This document shows positions 35,221-44,002 of a stretch of 64,000 bases of DNA, in pieces. The notes under the pieces are model-generated. The model saw only the letters and a list, made by a program, of their open reading frames with translations. It did no database searches and had not been told where the DNA came from. The stretch is taken from assembly GCF_000214705.1 (NCBI RefSeq), contig NC_015573.1, positions 2,301,001 through 2,365,000 on the forward strand, given 5' to 3'. This stretch comes from Desulfofundulus kuznetsovii DSM 6115 (GTDB taxonomy: Bacteria > Bacillota > Desulfotomaculia > Desulfotomaculales > Desulfovirgulaceae). Within the stretch, counting starts at the first letter, position 1, and each line of letters opens with the position of its first letter. A program made the translations under genes and the position numbers.

Positions 35221-36915
35221 TTATAGCCACAACTTTTTAGCTCTTCTTAGCATTTCCATTTGCCTATCTTGAATGCTCTGTATATCCCACTTGTTATATT
35301 TATCAATTTCTTTAGTCAACTCGAAATCAGTCATACTTCCCCCAAAGTAACTTTTCTTTTTTTCAAGAAAAGGCCGATTGTTGGCTGAAGAGTTTTTTCT
35401 ACGGCTTAATAAGACCAAATTTCCTATTTTGTTAGTCCATTCTGAGCGTGCTTGCTTATCAAATAAATCTAACCATTCATTATGACTTGGATTTCTAGGT
35501 AATATATGTTCAATTGTAATAGTTCCCTTATATGCTTTTGTTATATTCTGGTTATCCGAAAGATCGAGATCTATTCTAAGCAAGACATATTTTGAATAGT
35601 TTTTGTCATAGAAGTCGACTGAATCAATAGCAGATAGAAATTCTTTTTCCCTTGCGCTTGTGTCAAATAGTGAATTATTAATAACTTCATCTTCACATGT
35701 AGATTCATTAATAAGCCTTATAATGTTATAAATAATAGTTAAGCGTTGAGTTGGCGTAAAGCCTAACACCCAATCAACAATATATCGCTTTTCTATTTTT
35801 TGAAGGAATTCCATTATTTTATTTTCATTATTAAACTTTTCACAGAACCTAAGAAAAGCTGACATCCAGTCTTTAGATGGAATAAAATCCCTCATTAACG
35901 ACATCAAGTTGTAATACCTTACGTAAACATTAGAAGTCGAGCTTATCTGTGCGTTTTGAACTCGTTCTCTATAAATGTCCGCCATATTTTTTAAATATTT
36001 AATAAAAGCTTCACCTTTAGAAATAACACCGCTGGCGAAAACCCTCTCCTCAAACTCCTCGAACATGGTTCTTTTAGCTTTTTCTCTAATAAAAATATCA
36101 CGAAGGAAGCTTATTAACCGTTCTAACTCTTCTTTGCCTAACTCGTCTTCTATGTTCTCCCATATTTGAGCATATTTTTTACGATTATCATCGGGAACAG
36201 CTGCCAGGTTATAACTTTTTAATAAATCAGATGCAGTCAAAGGAAGACCCCGAGTGTTCAAAACGGTAAAAAGCCTGAAGGCCAAAGTAAGCTCTCCTGT
36301 TTTTACGTACGCAAATAAGCAATTATTTAGAACATAATAGCTCATTTTAAATAATAGGTCTTTATTAATTTCCCCCTTATCATTAATAAATTTCTGCTTA
36401 AATATTGTAATAGCTAGAACCATTTTATATTTTGCATCTTTTAAGGTTTTAAGGTTAAAGTCATGAAGAGTTTTGCCTTCCTGAAGGATATTCTCTTTAA
36501 AGAAATCCTGTTCCCGCTCCCAGACTAAGAGACGAAATGATTCTTTTTTCCCAAGTAGTGGGGCTGCTTTTTGGTACAATAAACTTTGAATTTGTTCGGC
36601 ATAATTACGGTCAAAATTATTTAAGAGGTCTCTCATAACAGCTAAAAGAATAATTAAAGAAGTAATTCTCTGCTGACCATCCACAAGATCATATAACCCG
36701 CTACCATCAGCCTCTTTCTCAACAGTTCGCAAAATAATGCTTCCTAGAAAGTAATTTTGTTCGCCATTTTCCATACTTTGTCTTATATCTTCGAACAAGT
36801 TATCAAAATCATCTTTATCCCAGCTAAACGGCCTCTGATACACCGGTATTTGAAACAGAAACTTATCACTAAATAAATCCTTAACAAATATTTCTCTTGA
36901 TTCAATTTTGCTCAT
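35221..36915 (-). CDS. DUF262/DUF1524 protein (GmrSD-type modification-dependent nuclease)
   Basis: A 564-aa protein. The N-terminal DUF262 ParB-like domain shows FQIPVYQRPFSWDKDDFDNL and DLVDGQQRITSL, the nucleotide-binding DGQQR motif. The C-terminal DUF1524 HNH domain shows GTITIEHILPRNPSHNEW and NKIGNLVLLSRRKNSSANNR. This fused layout is that of GmrSD type IV restriction enzymes, which cut glucosylated or otherwise modified phage DNA. The gene is clearly AT-richer than the genes around it, a sign of separate transfer. It is the first gene of the cluster, with GGAGG eight bases before the ATG. Confidence 0.88.
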   Translation of the reverse strand: MSKIESREIFVKDLFSDKFLFQIPVYQRPFSWDKDDFDNLFEDIRQSMENGEQNYFLGSIILRTVEKEADGSGLYDLVDGQQRITSLIILLAVMRDLLNNFDRNYAEQIQSLLYQKAAPLLGKKESFRLLVWEREQDFFKENILQEGKTLHDFNLKTLKDAKYKMVLAITIFKQKFINDKGEINKDLLFKMSYYVLNNCLFAYVKTGELTLAFRLFTVLNTRGLPLTASDLLKSYNLAAVPDDNRKKYAQIWENIEDELGKEELERLISFLRDIFIREKAKRTMFEEFEERVFASGVISKGEAFIKYLKNMADIYRERVQNAQISSTSNVYVRYYNLMSLMRDFIPSKDWMSAFLRFCEKFNNENKIMEFLQKIEKRYIVDWVLGFTPTQRLTIIYNIIRLINESTCEDEVINNSLFDTSAREKEFLSAIDSVDFYDKNYSKYVLLRIDLDLSDNQNITKAYKGTITIEHILPRNPSHNEWLDLFDKQARSEWTNKIGNLVLLSRRKNSSANNRPFLEKKKSYFGGSMTDFELTKEIDKYNKWDIQSIQDRQMEMLRRAKKLWL

Positions 36916-37110
36916 TAGGGAATCCTCCTCTCATGATAAACAGTTTCAAGGTCTACATACTTTACACGGCTCATACCCTTCGCTCATTGCTGCTGCTCGC
37001 GTTCTGAACTCCGCCCTGTTCTCCGGCGCTATTTTGGCTGCCCATTCACAATCCGGCCGGTGGAATTTCTTTGACCGGGCGTTGCCGATGTAGTTTGCTT
37101 CGGTGTTAGG

Positions 37111-37350
37111 CTACGACTCTACCTCTTTAGCTGCCGCCGTCGAACTTACCGCCCCGCCCGCGGCAGCCGCCGCCCCCCACAAACCCTTTTGCTCTTCCCG
37201 AGCCTCCCGCTGGAGCTTCGCGAAAAAATCTGCATACTTCACCTTGGGCGGGACGGTCATCACCTGGGCGCAACCTTGAAGGAGCAGTTCAGCGTTGAAC
37301 ATCCTGGCCCGTACTTCGGCCTCGCCGTCGTCCTTACCTATTCAACTTTA
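37111..37350 (-). pseudogene. C-terminal remnant of a thermonuclease (SNase)
   Basis: The minus frame reads GEAEVRARMFNAELLLQG and AQVMTVPPKVKYADFFAKLQ followed by REAREEQKGLWG, which is the conserved end of staphylococcal-nuclease-like proteins. Upstream the frame meets a stop near 37348, so the catalytic part is gone. It lies in the quiet gap between the defence cluster and the WYL regulator. Confidence 0.65.
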
Positions 37351-37672
37351 GCACCCCTTTTCCTTCCCGTTTTCCTTTTCACTGGAAACCTTGATTTTAT
37401 ATTACGCTATCCTCACTGACAGCAGGCCGTCACAAAGTCAAAAAACTTTCAGGTTCTCGCATACACCGCACTTCAGGAAAAAGGGTTTTAAAGGCGGTAC
37501 AGGCGTGTTTGGGTAACCGACCGGCTCGTCGCACCGTGAAAACTGCAAACCTACCTCCGCCAAAACCACCCATCAAGGAGGGAATTAAGAACGGGCCGGT
37601 GTTAATGCCGACCCAAAATAGAAGCCGCAGCTAGTGCTACAGCTCACCTCACAAGTTAACTAAACATTGCCG
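37351..37672. other. Intergenic stretch, nothing recognised
   Basis: 322 bases with no convincing open frame, RNA gene or repeat. GGAGGG at about 37577 is not followed by a usable coding frame. Confidence 0.4.
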
Positions 37673-38683
37673 TTACGTATTGTTTTGATAAACCCGGGCG
37701 ACCCTCTCTGCCAGCGCGCGCATCTCCTCCCGCAACCACCGGGGCTCCAGCACCTCCACCATATCTCCCCACTGGAAGAGCCAGCCCACCATCTCGGCGA
37801 TGCCGCAGACCTCGAAGGAAACAAGGGCGGAACCATCGGGCAATTCTTCTTCGATTTTCTGGGAAGGGTGATAGAGTACGTTTTTCACCCGGTGAGCCAC
37901 CCGTTTGTTAAATTTAAGCAAAACCCGGCAAACTTTTCCGTCGTTGATCACGCCCCAGCTCGAGGCCATGTAGCCGGAGAGGGAGAAATCCGCGGGGTAT
38001 TCAAAGCGTTCGGTGGTATAGGGAAAAATGTCTTTGATCTGGTCAATCCTAAAGACCCGGATGTCGTTTCTTTTCAGGCAGCGGCCGACCAGGTACCAGT
38101 TCTGGTGCTTGCAGATCAGGCCGTAGGGCTCCACCACCCGTTCGGTCTCTTCCCCGCTGTGGGTGGTGTAGTACCAGATTTTGACCCGGTGGGAGTCCTT
38201 GATGGCCTGCACGAGCGCGTTAAAGAGGCCGCCCACCTTCTCCGGTTCGGCCAGGGCCTCTTCCACGATGTGGATGCGTTTCTGGAGCTTTTCTACCGCC
38301 AGTTCTTTGGGGTCGTAGTGGTACTTGAAGAGGGTGGAAACGAGGGCGTCTTTGATTTCGTTGAGGTGGCCGGAGAGGGCGGAGCCTTTTTGCTGGAGCA
38401 GGCTCAAAAAAATGACCGTCGCGGTCTGGGGGCTTAAACCGGGCAGGTAGCCGGCCTTTATGCCCACGCGCACGGTTTTGCCGGTCTCCTGGCGGACCAG
38501 GGGAACGCGCAGGTAGTTTTCGATGGCGCTTAAGTCCCGGTAAATTTGGCGCTCGCTCACTTCAAACCTTTCGGCCAGTTCTTTGACGGTAACGCCGCCG
38601 TAAGGGGTCTTTTTGTTGAGCCAGTCGATGATCATGTTCAGCCGCAGGCCCCGCGTGGCGTCTTTTTTTGCTCTACCCGGCAC
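37673..38683 (-). CDS. WYL-domain transcriptional regulator
   Basis: A 336-aa DeoR-like regulator. The N-terminal helix-turn-helix reads VTVKELAERFEVSERQIYRDLSAIENYL. A WYL ligand-binding domain follows (VKIWYYTTHSGEETERVVEPYGL, then HQNWYLVGRCLKRNDIRVFRIDQI) and a WCX C-terminal part (VCGIAEMVGWLFQWGDMVEVLEP). WYL proteins sense nucleotides or nucleic acid and often regulate defence or repair genes. GGGAG eight bases before GTG 38683 favours that start; the frame is open to 38737. The target is unknown. Confidence 0.88.
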   Translation of the reverse strand: MPGRAKKDATRGLRLNMIIDWLNKKTPYGGVTVKELAERFEVSERQIYRDLSAIENYLRVPLVRQETGKTVRVGIKAGYLPGLSPQTATVIFLSLLQQKGSALSGHLNEIKDALVSTLFKYHYDPKELAVEKLQKRIHIVEEALAEPEKVGGLFNALVQAIKDSHRVKIWYYTTHSGEETERVVEPYGLICKHQNWYLVGRCLKRNDIRVFRIDQIKDIFPYTTERFEYPADFSLSGYMASSWGVINDGKVCRVLLKFNKRVAHRVKNVLYHPSQKIEEELPDGSALVSFEVCGIAEMVGWLFQWGDMVEVLEPRWLREEMRALAERVARVYQNNT

Positions 38684-38863
38684 GACGGACACTCCCGGCG
38701 GATATTTTTTCAACTGCTGCAAAAATCCCGTAAGCAAAAGAAGGTTGGCTGGTTCATTTCTTTACGTAATTTCGTTGGAATGCTACAATTTTCCTGCCGG
38801 GAGGAATTACTATTTTGCTAATGTTCCAAATTAAGATCGGCCCGGTAAGGCGGCAAAAAAGAG

Positions 38864-39820
38864 TTAATGAAGGCTGTTTCTGGTTAGCAGGGAGGCGAAC
38901 TTTTCTTCCAGGGCCAGGATTTCTTCAAACCGCGCCAGCATTTCCAGCCATCTCCTGGGTATTGCGCCGTAGCCGTAGCAGACGCCCGCCAGGCCGCCGG
39001 CCACGGCGCCGGTGGTGTCAGAGTCGCCGCCGAGATTTACGGCTGCAAGAACGGTGTCGGAAAAAGTGGCGTTGTTCAACAGGCACCAGACGGACGCCTC
39101 CAGTGTGCTGACCACATAGCCGTCGGAACGGATTTCCCTTTCGGGAAGGCCGGGCAGAGAGCCGTTTAAAATGCGCTCAAAATGGGGCAGTTCCCCGGCC
39201 AGGGCAGTTTTGGCGCACAGTTCAGGAGCCCTTTCCCTCATTTTTTCGTAGGCCGCCCCCGGCGCGTTTCCGGCGAACAACTCCTTCACCAGCAGGGCGT
39301 AAAGGAAGCAGGCCAGCTGGCTGCGCGGATGCCTGTGGGTGAGGCAGGAGATTTTGCAGACGGCCTCGCGCATCGCCTCCTCTTCGCTTCCGGCAAAGTA
39401 CAGCGCCGCCGGCAAAATGCGCATGAGCGACCCGTTGCCGTTGCTCATCTCGTCGTCCGGTCCGGCCAGGGTGGGATCGACTCCGCCCTCCAGCCGCAGG
39501 ATCGCCCGCCGGGTGGCGCCGCCGATGTCGAATGCCTTCCCATAAGGCGTCCAGCAGCCTTCGCGGTACCACCGGATAAACCTCTTCCCGGCGTCCGCCA
39601 GATCGTATCCGGCCTCGACCAGGCTCTCCGCCAGGCACAGCGTCAAAGATGTATCGTCCGACCAGGTTCCCGGGGGCTGGTAGTGGGTACCGTAGCCGGT
39701 CATCTCTCGAACCGGTCTTTTGCGCAGCTCCTCCCGGGAAACAAATTCCACCGGCACTCCCAGGGCGTCCCCCACGGCCACGCCGAACAGTCCGCCCAGG
39801 ATTCTCTCTCTTTTGTCCAC
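38864..39820 (-). CDS. ADP-ribosylglycohydrolase (DraG-like)
   Basis: A protein of about 318 aa. It shows GGLFGVAVGDALGVPVEF, the metal-binding GTWSDDTSLTLCLAESL, and GGDSDTTGAVAGGLAGVCYG near the C-terminus, all hallmarks of the DraG/ARH family. It removes ADP-ribose from proteins, nucleic acids or small molecules. GGAGG lies nine bases before GTG 39820 and only three before ATG 39826, so I prefer the GTG. The ARPP-1 gene at 40906 belongs to a family named for its association with such glycohydrolases. Confidence 0.9.
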   Translation of the reverse strand: MDKRERILGGLFGVAVGDALGVPVEFVSREELRKRPVREMTGYGTHYQPPGTWSDDTSLTLCLAESLVEAGYDLADAGKRFIRWYREGCWTPYGKAFDIGGATRRAILRLEGGVDPTLAGPDDEMSNGNGSLMRILPAALYFAGSEEEAMREAVCKISCLTHRHPRSQLACFLYALLVKELFAGNAPGAAYEKMRERAPELCAKTALAGELPHFERILNGSLPGLPEREIRSDGYVVSTLEASVWCLLNNATFSDTVLAAVNLGGDSDTTGAVAGGLAGVCYGYGAIPRRWLEMLARFEEILALEEKFASLLTRNSLH

Positions 39821-39951
39821 TCCCATTCACCTCCGGTGATTCGATGATGGTTTCCCGGCTTCACGGCGGTCCTCATCCCTGCCGGGCCTCTATGCTTCCC
39901 CGCTTTATCTTATCTGCCTCACCTACTCAAAAGTACCTGTTTAACCCTGCC

Positions 39952-40893
39952 TCACCGGCAGTAAACGCACCGGTCCAGCCCCTTCACCCAGCCCGTCCAG
40001 GGGGCGTCCTTATCCTCCCTGCCGGCGGCGGCGCGGGAAAACATGTCCGCTTGAGCATCCAGCAGGTCGAGCTGGTGCAACAGGGCCGCCTCCAAAAACT
40101 TGGGCCGTTTTGGCGACTGCCACTCGTAGCGCCCGTGGTGGCTGATGACCATATGCAATAGCTTCAGGCGCAGGTCTTCCGGAAAATCCGGCACCCTGGC
40201 TATATAACGGTCCAGGAGCAGTGCTCCGGAAACGATGTGCCCTAAAAGCCGCCCTTCGTCGGTCTGCTCTATGGCACCGCGGCAGCGGTATTCATACACC
40301 TTGCCGATATCGTGCAGGAGCGCCCCGGCCACCAAAAGGTCCCGGTCGGCCTGGGGGTAATCTCTGGCGATACTGTCCGCGGCGGCAGCCACGCCGACGC
40401 TGTGGACCAATAGCCCGCCCAGCAGGGCGTGGTGGTACTGAGCTGCGGCAGGGGCCAGGCAGAAGGCTTGATAAAAATCCGGATTAGAAAAAAGAAGGGA
40501 GAGCAGTGCTTTTAAGTATGTATTGGTTAATGAATCAATCAACTGTTGGAGCTTTACTCTGGCTTCCTCCAACCCTTCAGCGGAAGGGATGAACCTTGCC
40601 GGATCAATTTGACCATTCTCTTTAACGATGGAATCGATGCGCAGCTGCACCGCCCCGTTGTACGCCACGGCCTGGGCCTCCACGGCAACGATATCCCCCA
40701 CTTTCAGCCGGGCTCCGGCCTCCTCGGCCCCTTCCCAAAGCCGCCCCTCCACTTCGCCGGTTCGGTCGACAAGCGTCACCGCCAAAAAATGCCCCGGGAC
40801 CTCCCGGTAGGGAAGGAGCCTTTTTGACTTCAGTGCGAAGACCCCGCGCACGTTCAGCCCGGGGCGAATCTGTTCAACCAGCAGTTCAGCCAT
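39952..40893 (-). CDS. YhaM-like HD-domain 3'-5' exoribonuclease with OB fold
   Basis: A 313-aa protein. An N-terminal OB-fold (HFLAVTLVDRTGEVEGRLW, VEAQAVAYNGAVQLRID) is followed by an HD phosphohydrolase domain with GGLLVHSVGVAAAADS, the HD pair in GALLHDIGKVYEY, and HMVISHHGRYEW. This is the YhaM build, a 3'-5' exonuclease for RNA and DNA. It ends shortly after LDLLDAQADMFSRA. It starts 12 bases after the ARPP-1 gene, so the pair is co-transcribed. Confidence 0.9.
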   Translation of the reverse strand: MAELLVEQIRPGLNVRGVFALKSKRLLPYREVPGHFLAVTLVDRTGEVEGRLWEGAEEAGARLKVGDIVAVEAQAVAYNGAVQLRIDSIVKENGQIDPARFIPSAEGLEEARVKLQQLIDSLTNTYLKALLSLLFSNPDFYQAFCLAPAAAQYHHALLGGLLVHSVGVAAAADSIARDYPQADRDLLVAGALLHDIGKVYEYRCRGAIEQTDEGRLLGHIVSGALLLDRYIARVPDFPEDLRLKLLHMVISHHGRYEWQSPKRPKFLEAALLHQLDLLDAQADMFSRAAAGREDKDAPWTGWVKGLDRCVYCR

Positions 40894-40905
40894 TTTGAAC
40901 CCCCT

Positions 40906-41892
40906 CTACAGTCGAGCCCTGCGTCTCCAGCCCGGCCTGCTCAGCGAGCCGCTTCTTCTCTCCACCTCCCGGTCCGCTCCGGCGAAGAGAGCCAGGTGGA
41001 TCACCCTGCCGTCCAGGGCCAGGCAGGAGCCGACCAGTCCTTTAGCTTTAATGCGCAGGTCTTCGCCCAAACCCACGGAAGGATAACGCGCCACCCGGGC
41101 GGCAGCTATTTTTTCCAGCAGCCTCTCGGTCGTTTTCTTTTCAGACTCCTTTTTGTCCTGGCCGGCCTGCTCCAGGGCATCCAGAGCGTAGCTTTCGATC
41201 ATTTTTGTGTACAGCTTGTGCAGAGTAACCGGGCTGTCAAAGGCGTCGAGGCAGACGAAGCGTCCGTTGATGAAAACGGCTGCGCCCACCTGCCCCTCCA
41301 GGGGCGAAAAGGCCGCGCAGTATTTTTTCAGTTTTTCCTCATGGCTTTCGTATACACTGTTAACCGCCCCGGTGGAGGACGCCGCTCCCATTTCCCTCTG
41401 TTTGCGCTCAACCTCATCCCAGATGGCGCCCTGATCCGCGCTAAAGGCCCCGAAAGCCTGGAGACTCTCGGCAACCTGCGCAGATTTCTGGGCACGCAGG
41501 CGCGCATAGGAGAAGCGCCGGCTTTCCGTGAACTTCTCGGAAACGTACCGCCAGCGGCCCTGCTCCACGCAGCTGACCGGGATTTTCAGGGCTACATGGG
41601 CAGCCACCAGGATGCTGGCGTTTACCACCCGGTTTTGCTTCGCCCCGGTAAGGATCTCTCCGTCCATGAGGAGGACGGGGAGATCGCCTTTGTTGATCAC
41701 CAGGACTTCATTCACGCTCCCGGCCTCGCTTACCTCCCGCACCTCGAGCAGGCCATACGCCAGGGCTTCGTCCAGCAAAAGGTAGCCCGGCTCTTGAAAC
41801 TGCGTCCCCATCAGCGGGAAGACGGTCAGGTTCTCGAATGCCTGCGGTTCACCAACCCGCAAAGTTTGCAGGAAATCTACCAGAACTGTCAC
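40906..41892 (-). CDS. ARPP-1 (DUF6569-like) domain protein
   Basis: A protein of about 328 aa. The segments TLRVGEPQAFENLTVFPL, LLDEALAYGLLEVREVSEAG, VLVINKGDLPVLLMDGEIL and GAKQNRVVNASILVAA match the ARPP-1 family, named for association with ADP-ribosylglycohydrolases. Later parts (CVEQGRWRY, AAVFINGRFVCLDAFDSP) also fit. The biochemical function is unknown; NAD or ADP-ribose processing has been proposed. AAGGAG sits nine bases before GTG 41892. The ADP-ribosylglycohydrolase two genes downstream supports the link. Confidence 0.78.
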   Translation of the reverse strand: MTVLVDFLQTLRVGEPQAFENLTVFPLMGTQFQEPGYLLLDEALAYGLLEVREVSEAGSVNEVLVINKGDLPVLLMDGEILTGAKQNRVVNASILVAAHVALKIPVSCVEQGRWRYVSEKFTESRRFSYARLRAQKSAQVAESLQAFGAFSADQGAIWDEVERKQREMGAASSTGAVNSVYESHEEKLKKYCAAFSPLEGQVGAAVFINGRFVCLDAFDSPVTLHKLYTKMIESYALDALEQAGQDKKESEKKTTERLLEKIAAARVARYPSVGLGEDLRIKAKGLVGSCLALDGRVIHLALFAGADREVERRSGSLSRPGWRRRARL

Positions 41893-41952
41893 GCCCACCA
41901 GCTCCTTAAAATTTACTTAACCCAATTGTACCGGGTGGTCGTGACATATCTC

Positions 41953-41969
41953 TGTCAATCAAATTGACA
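41953..41969. promoter_or_regulatory. Operator-like palindrome between divergent genes
   Basis: TGTCAAT and ATTGACA form a perfect 7-bp dyad around CAA. It lies in the 130-base gap between the divergent ARPP-1 gene and the small gene at 42024, where a regulator could control both sides. The regulator is not identified. Confidence 0.4.
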
Positions 41970-42023
41970 TCTGCACCATACATAGTCAAGGCCACAATGG
42001 AAAAGCTAACATGGGAGGTATAA

Positions 42024-42269
42024 ATGGAGATGGCGGATATCACCATTCATCTGGAACCGGTTATTAACGAACGGGGAATGGCACGGCTGCAGTCCGCTTT
42101 AAACGGCCTGGGCGAAGATGATGAGCTCAACATCGTTATGGAAGCTGCCGACGCCCACCAGGCCGACCAGGTTACGGAAATCCTGGAGGCAGCCGGTTTT
42201 GACTACCAGCCCCGGGGCAGCCATGACGGCAGGCTCTATCATATCACTGCCCGTCGGAAGGTAAAGTAG
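42024..42269 (+). CDS. Small conserved-looking protein, function unknown
   Basis: An 81-aa acidic protein (MEMADITIHLEPVINERGM, then LNGLGEDDELNIVMEAADAH, then VTEILEAAGFDYQPRGSHDG) with a basic tail. Alternating strands and helices suggest a small alpha/beta, ferredoxin-like or ACT-like fold. GGGAGGTATAA gives a good ribosome site. It is divergent from the ARPP-1 gene and its end overlaps the convergent membrane-protein gene by 26 bases. No family is recognised. Confidence 0.65.
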   Translation: MEMADITIHLEPVINERGMARLQSALNGLGEDDELNIVMEAADAHQADQVTEILEAAGFDYQPRGSHDGRLYHITARRKVK

Positions 42270-43410
42270 CTGGAGAATTCAATTCTTTCCACCTTTGCAG
42301 CTCCTGCGTGGTTTCCCGGGGCCGGCCCTGCCAGAGGACAAAGGACAGCAGAACCAGGAGGATACCACAAACCAGCGGAAAAGATTTTACCGGGCCGGCC
42401 AGAAAACCCCGGCCGGCAGCCATAGCCGCACCGTAGAAACCTAGCCCGGGGATCATCACCCCGTAGTTGCCGGTGCCCAGTTCCATCAGCATGCCGGCAA
42501 GGGCTAAAAACCCGGCCAGCCATGCAAGCCACGGTAACAAATCCAGCAGCGGGACCACAATTTCCCCGGCTGCCCCCAGGAAAATGAAGTATCGCCCGTA
42601 ATGAGCCAGCCGCACAAACCATGCATACTTTTCCATGTTCAGAGCATAGAAATCACCCAGGAGAAAAAATACTTCCCGCCAGGCCTTTAATTTCTGCCGC
42701 CAGTTAAGCGTCGGAGTGATTACCGGCAGGGAATCCAGGGGGTGTTTTCGCTCGGGGTAAAGGTAGCCCAAAAGTTCAGGCACCAGGGCCAGACCCAGAG
42801 CGGCAACTCCCACCGGCCATTGCCCGGCCACAAGGTGGATATCACCGCCCAGTAACACTGGCAGGTACACCGCGGTCAAATAGATTACGGCAAAGAGCAG
42901 GCTGTGCAGCAGGCGCCAGGAGGACGCCCAGAGGGGCAACAGGCAAAGCCAGAGCATGGGAGTGATCATTACCCCCACATCACCAACCCCGGCACCCCGC
43001 ACAAAAAGACCGGTAACAAGGGCCCAGCCCAAAGTAGTAACCCAGGCACGGGGCGAATGGTAATAAGTGGCAAAAAAGTGTGCCCCGGAAAAAAGGCGGT
43101 ATGCCGCAAAAACGGCAACGACCAGCATTATAACTGCCAGTGCTTTCGCAGGCAAGACTTTACCGCTTACCCCGAAGATTGCCGTAGCAGTGGCCACGGC
43201 CCCCAGGCAAAAGCCTGAAAAAAAGTAAGCCTGCCGGACGCGTCCCACCCGCCAGGAGGTATAGAACCCCAGGAGCAGGAATACCAACGGGTGATAAAAA
43301 CTCTGCCCGGTCAACACCGCCGGGACGGCTGCGGCCGCCCCTTCCAGAAGAGCCGCGGCAGGCAAACCGGCCCCACCGGGCCGGCGGGAAACTTCTTTTC
43401 GGGTAGACAC
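42244..43410 (-). CDS. Polytopic membrane protein, function unknown
   Basis: A protein of about 388 aa with roughly ten hydrophobic segments, for example GKVLPAKALAVIMLVVAVFA, LLFAVIYLTAVYLPVLLGG and WLAWLAGFLALAGMLMELG. A soluble loop in the middle reads LYPERKHPLDSLPVITPTLN. No transporter signature is recognised. GGAGGT six bases before GTG 43410 sets the start; the frame is open to 43431. It stands alone on the minus strand. Confidence 0.75.
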   Translation of the reverse strand: MSTRKEVSRRPGGAGLPAAALLEGAAAAVPAVLTGQSFYHPLVFLLLGFYTSWRVGRVRQAYFFSGFCLGAVATATAIFGVSGKVLPAKALAVIMLVVAVFAAYRLFSGAHFFATYYHSPRAWVTTLGWALVTGLFVRGAGVGDVGVMITPMLWLCLLPLWASSWRLLHSLLFAVIYLTAVYLPVLLGGDIHLVAGQWPVGVAALGLALVPELLGYLYPERKHPLDSLPVITPTLNWRQKLKAWREVFFLLGDFYALNMEKYAWFVRLAHYGRYFIFLGAAGEIVVPLLDLLPWLAWLAGFLALAGMLMELGTGNYGVMIPGLGFYGAAMAAGRGFLAGPVKSFPLVCGILLVLLSFVLWQGRPRETTQELQRWKELNSPATLPSDGQ

Positions 43411-43583
43411 ACACCCACCTCCATTAGTCATATGCTATTCGACAGGTGGGTTTCAATTCCTGCTCTGGCAGGGGAGGGGGCCATCACTGCCAACACCGGG
43501 ACGGAACTTTTAAGCCTGCCAGCAGGAACCGGACCAGAGACGGCGAAAGATTTAAGTAAATGTTCAGTAAAAGGAGTTTTCTC

Positions 43584-43922
43584 ATGCGCTGGCTTGCGAC
43601 CATCTGCCTTAACGGGCTGGCTCTACTGTTGATTGATTTAATCGTACCGGGGTTTCGGATCGTGGGCATCGGCCCGGCGGTACTGGCAGCCTTTGTCCTG
43701 GGCCTGGTAAATACGTTTGTGCGGCCGGTGTTATTATTCCTTACCCTGCCGTTAACGGTCATTACCCTGGGCTTGTTTATCTTTGTCATCAATGCCGTAA
43801 CCTTCACCATAACTGCCTGGCTGGTACCCGGTTTTCACGTCTATAGCTTTGGCGGTGCCTTCTGGGGGGCTCTCCTGACCAGTGTTGCGGGCTGGGTAAT
43901 CAATATTTTATTTAAAAATTGA
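43584..43922 (+). CDS. Phage-holin-family (PF04020-type) membrane protein
   Basis: A 112-aa protein with four hydrophobic segments: WLATICLNGLALLLIDLIV, GIGPAVLAAFVLGLVNTFVR, TLPLTVITLGLFIFVINAVT and FWGALLTSVAGWVINILF. The VRPVL..LTLPLTVITLGLF..VINA pattern is typical of this widespread bacterial family; despite the name it is usually not phage-borne. AAAAGGAG seven bases before ATG 43584 sets the start. It precedes the bifunctional nuclease gene. Confidence 0.88.
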   Translation: MRWLATICLNGLALLLIDLIVPGFRIVGIGPAVLAAFVLGLVNTFVRPVLLFLTLPLTVITLGLFIFVINAVTFTITAWLVPGFHVYSFGGAFWGALLTSVAGWVINILFKN

Positions 43923-44002
43923 TAATTTATGATAAAATAGCAATAGGAACGGGCAGGTCACGGGCAGGTTTAGCCCGGGCAAGTTTTACGGAGGTGGGAG
44001 CG

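Noticed and set aside
43449-43460. GTTTCAATTCC-like sequence reminiscent of CRISPR repeat ends
   Set aside because: It occurs once, with no spaced copies and no cas genes in the window.
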